Position numbers and translations under genes: made by a program. From Hydrogenophaga sp. (lineage in GTDB: Bacteria > Pseudomonadota > Gammaproteobacteria > Burkholderiales > Burkholderiaceae_C): a stretch of DNA of 22,001 bases. This document shows, in pieces, positions 21,281-22,001 of the stretch (its first letter is position 1; every line of letters starts with the position of its first letter). The notes under the pieces were generated by a model. It searched no databases. It worked only from the letters and a program-made list of their open reading frames with translations, and was not told the origin of the DNA. The stretch spans positions 1-22,001 of the forward strand of contig JAJNQE010000109.1 of NCBI GenBank assembly GCA_021154985.1. The letters are read 5' to 3'.

Positions 21281-22001
21281 ATGAGCAGCCAGCAACCCAC
21301 CATCATTTACACCCTGACGGACGAAGCCCCTCTGCTGGCGACCAGTGCGTTCCTGCCGATCATCCGCACGTTCGCGGCGCCGGCCGGCATCAACGTGGCA
21401 ACGAGTGACATTTCGGTGGCTGCCCGCGTGCTGGCGGCTTTTCCCGAGTGCCTGACCGAAGAACAGCGGGTGCCAGATTACCTGGCCGAGCTGGGCAAGC
21501 TGACCCTCAAGCCTGAGGCCAACATCATCAAGCTGCCCAACATCAGTGCGTCGGTGTCGCAGTTGGTGGCGTGCATCAAGGAATTGCAGGCCAAGGGTTA
21601 CAAGATCCCCGACTACCCGGAAAACCCGAAAACCGACGAAGAAAAAGAGCTGCGCGCGCGCTACGCCAAGTGCACCGGCAGTGCAGTCAACCCGGTTCTG
21701 CGCGAAGGCAACTCGGACCGCCGCGCGCCCCGCGCCGTGAAGGAATACGCCCGCAAGAACCCGCACAGCATGGGCGAGTGGAGCCAGGCCTCGCGTTCGC
21801 ATGTGTCGCACATGCACGCGGGCGACTTCTACCATGGCGAAAAGTCCATGACGCTGGACAAGGCGCGCGACGTGAAGATGGAGCTGATCACCAAAAGCGG
21901 CAAGACCATCGTGCTCAAGTCCAAGGTCTCGCTGCTGGACCGCGAGATCATCGACTCCATGTTCATGAGCAAGAAGGCCTTGCTGGAGTTTTACGAGAAA
22001 G
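21281..22001 (+). CDS. icd: NADP-dependent isocitrate dehydrogenase, monomeric type (3' end outside window)
   Basis: The first 240 codons of a protein that normally has about 740 residues; the frame is open to the window end. IIYTLTDEAP, LPIIRTFA, ANIIKLPNISASVSQL, KGYKIPDYPENPKTDEEKE, GSAVNPVLREGNSDRRAP and ARKNPHSMGEW match the Azotobacter-type monomeric enzyme (IDH-II), which converts isocitrate to 2-oxoglutarate and CO2 in the TCA cycle and supplies NADPH. It is unrelated in length and layout to the dimeric Icd of E. coli. GGAG (21270-21273) is 7 bases before ATG 21281. The 240-base gap behind sodB contains a terminator, so icd should have its own promoter, but none is obvious by eye. Confidence 0.96.
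   Translation, partial: MSSQQPTIIYTLTDEAPLLATSAFLPIIRTFAAPAGINVATSDISVAARVLAAFPECLTEEQRVPDYLAELGKLTLKPEANIIKLPNISASVSQLVACIKELQAKGYKIPDYPENPKTDEEKELRARYAKCTGSAVNPVLREGNSDRRAPRAVKEYARKNPHSMGEWSQASRSHVSHMHAGDFYHGEKSMTLDKARDVKMELITKSGKTIVLKSKVSLLDREIIDSMFMSKKALLEFYEK

Overview
The window is GC-rich, densely packed bacterial chromosome with mostly short intergenic gaps. The gene content and order point to a betaproteobacterium of the order Burkholderiales, most likely Comamonadaceae (Hydrogenophaga-like). The main grounds are a FimV-family protein, an exbB-exbD-lpxK-trm112-kdsB-adk block, tandem CTG-N10-CAG LexA operators in front of lexA, and a monomeric NADP-isocitrate dehydrogenase. The taxonomic call is inference from protein similarity. 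I see no insertion sequence, integrase, phage gene or CRISPR array.

Layout. 1-1010: the 3' end of a SulP anion transporter, then tRNA-Arg(TCT) and tRNA-Pro(TGG) on the minus strand with a hairpin between them. 1067-2503: a YfcG-type glutathione transferase and a divergent gene of unknown function. 2522-8071: five minus-strand genes for acyl-CoA metabolism (duplicated-domain 3-hydroxyacyl-CoA dehydrogenase, PaaG-like enoyl-CoA isomerase/hydratase, Crp/Fnr regulator, aminoglycoside-phosphotransferase-fold kinase, ACAD10/11-type acyl-CoA dehydrogenase). 8148-10289: a FimV-like membrane protein, divergent from that block. 10360-11813: a D-2-hydroxyacid dehydrogenase and a small unknown gene downstream of lexA. 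11947-14627: lexA, two LexA operators, and a divergent three-gene unit (L-asparaginase, four-helix membrane protein, Tat-exported DUF6152-like protein). 14695-18703: adk, kdsB, trm112-like, lpxK, exbD, exbB on the minus strand. 18834-22001: a pair of DnaA-box-like sites, xseA, sodB and the first third of icd.

How the genes fit together. The acyl-CoA block looks like a beta-oxidation side module. Its kinase/ACAD pair resembles the pair that handles 4-hydroxyacyl-CoAs in levulinate catabolism (LvaA/LvaC) and in mammalian ACAD10/11. The lpxK/kdsB block serves lipid A and Kdo supply and is headed by an ExbB/ExbD motor. The lexA operators lie so close to the asparaginase start that LexA probably also represses the asparaginase unit. 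The last two genes of that unit resemble a CopC/CopD arrangement: the predicted mature DUF6152 protein would begin with His-His, which could form an amino-terminal copper 'histidine brace'. This last point is the least described and most testable idea in the window.
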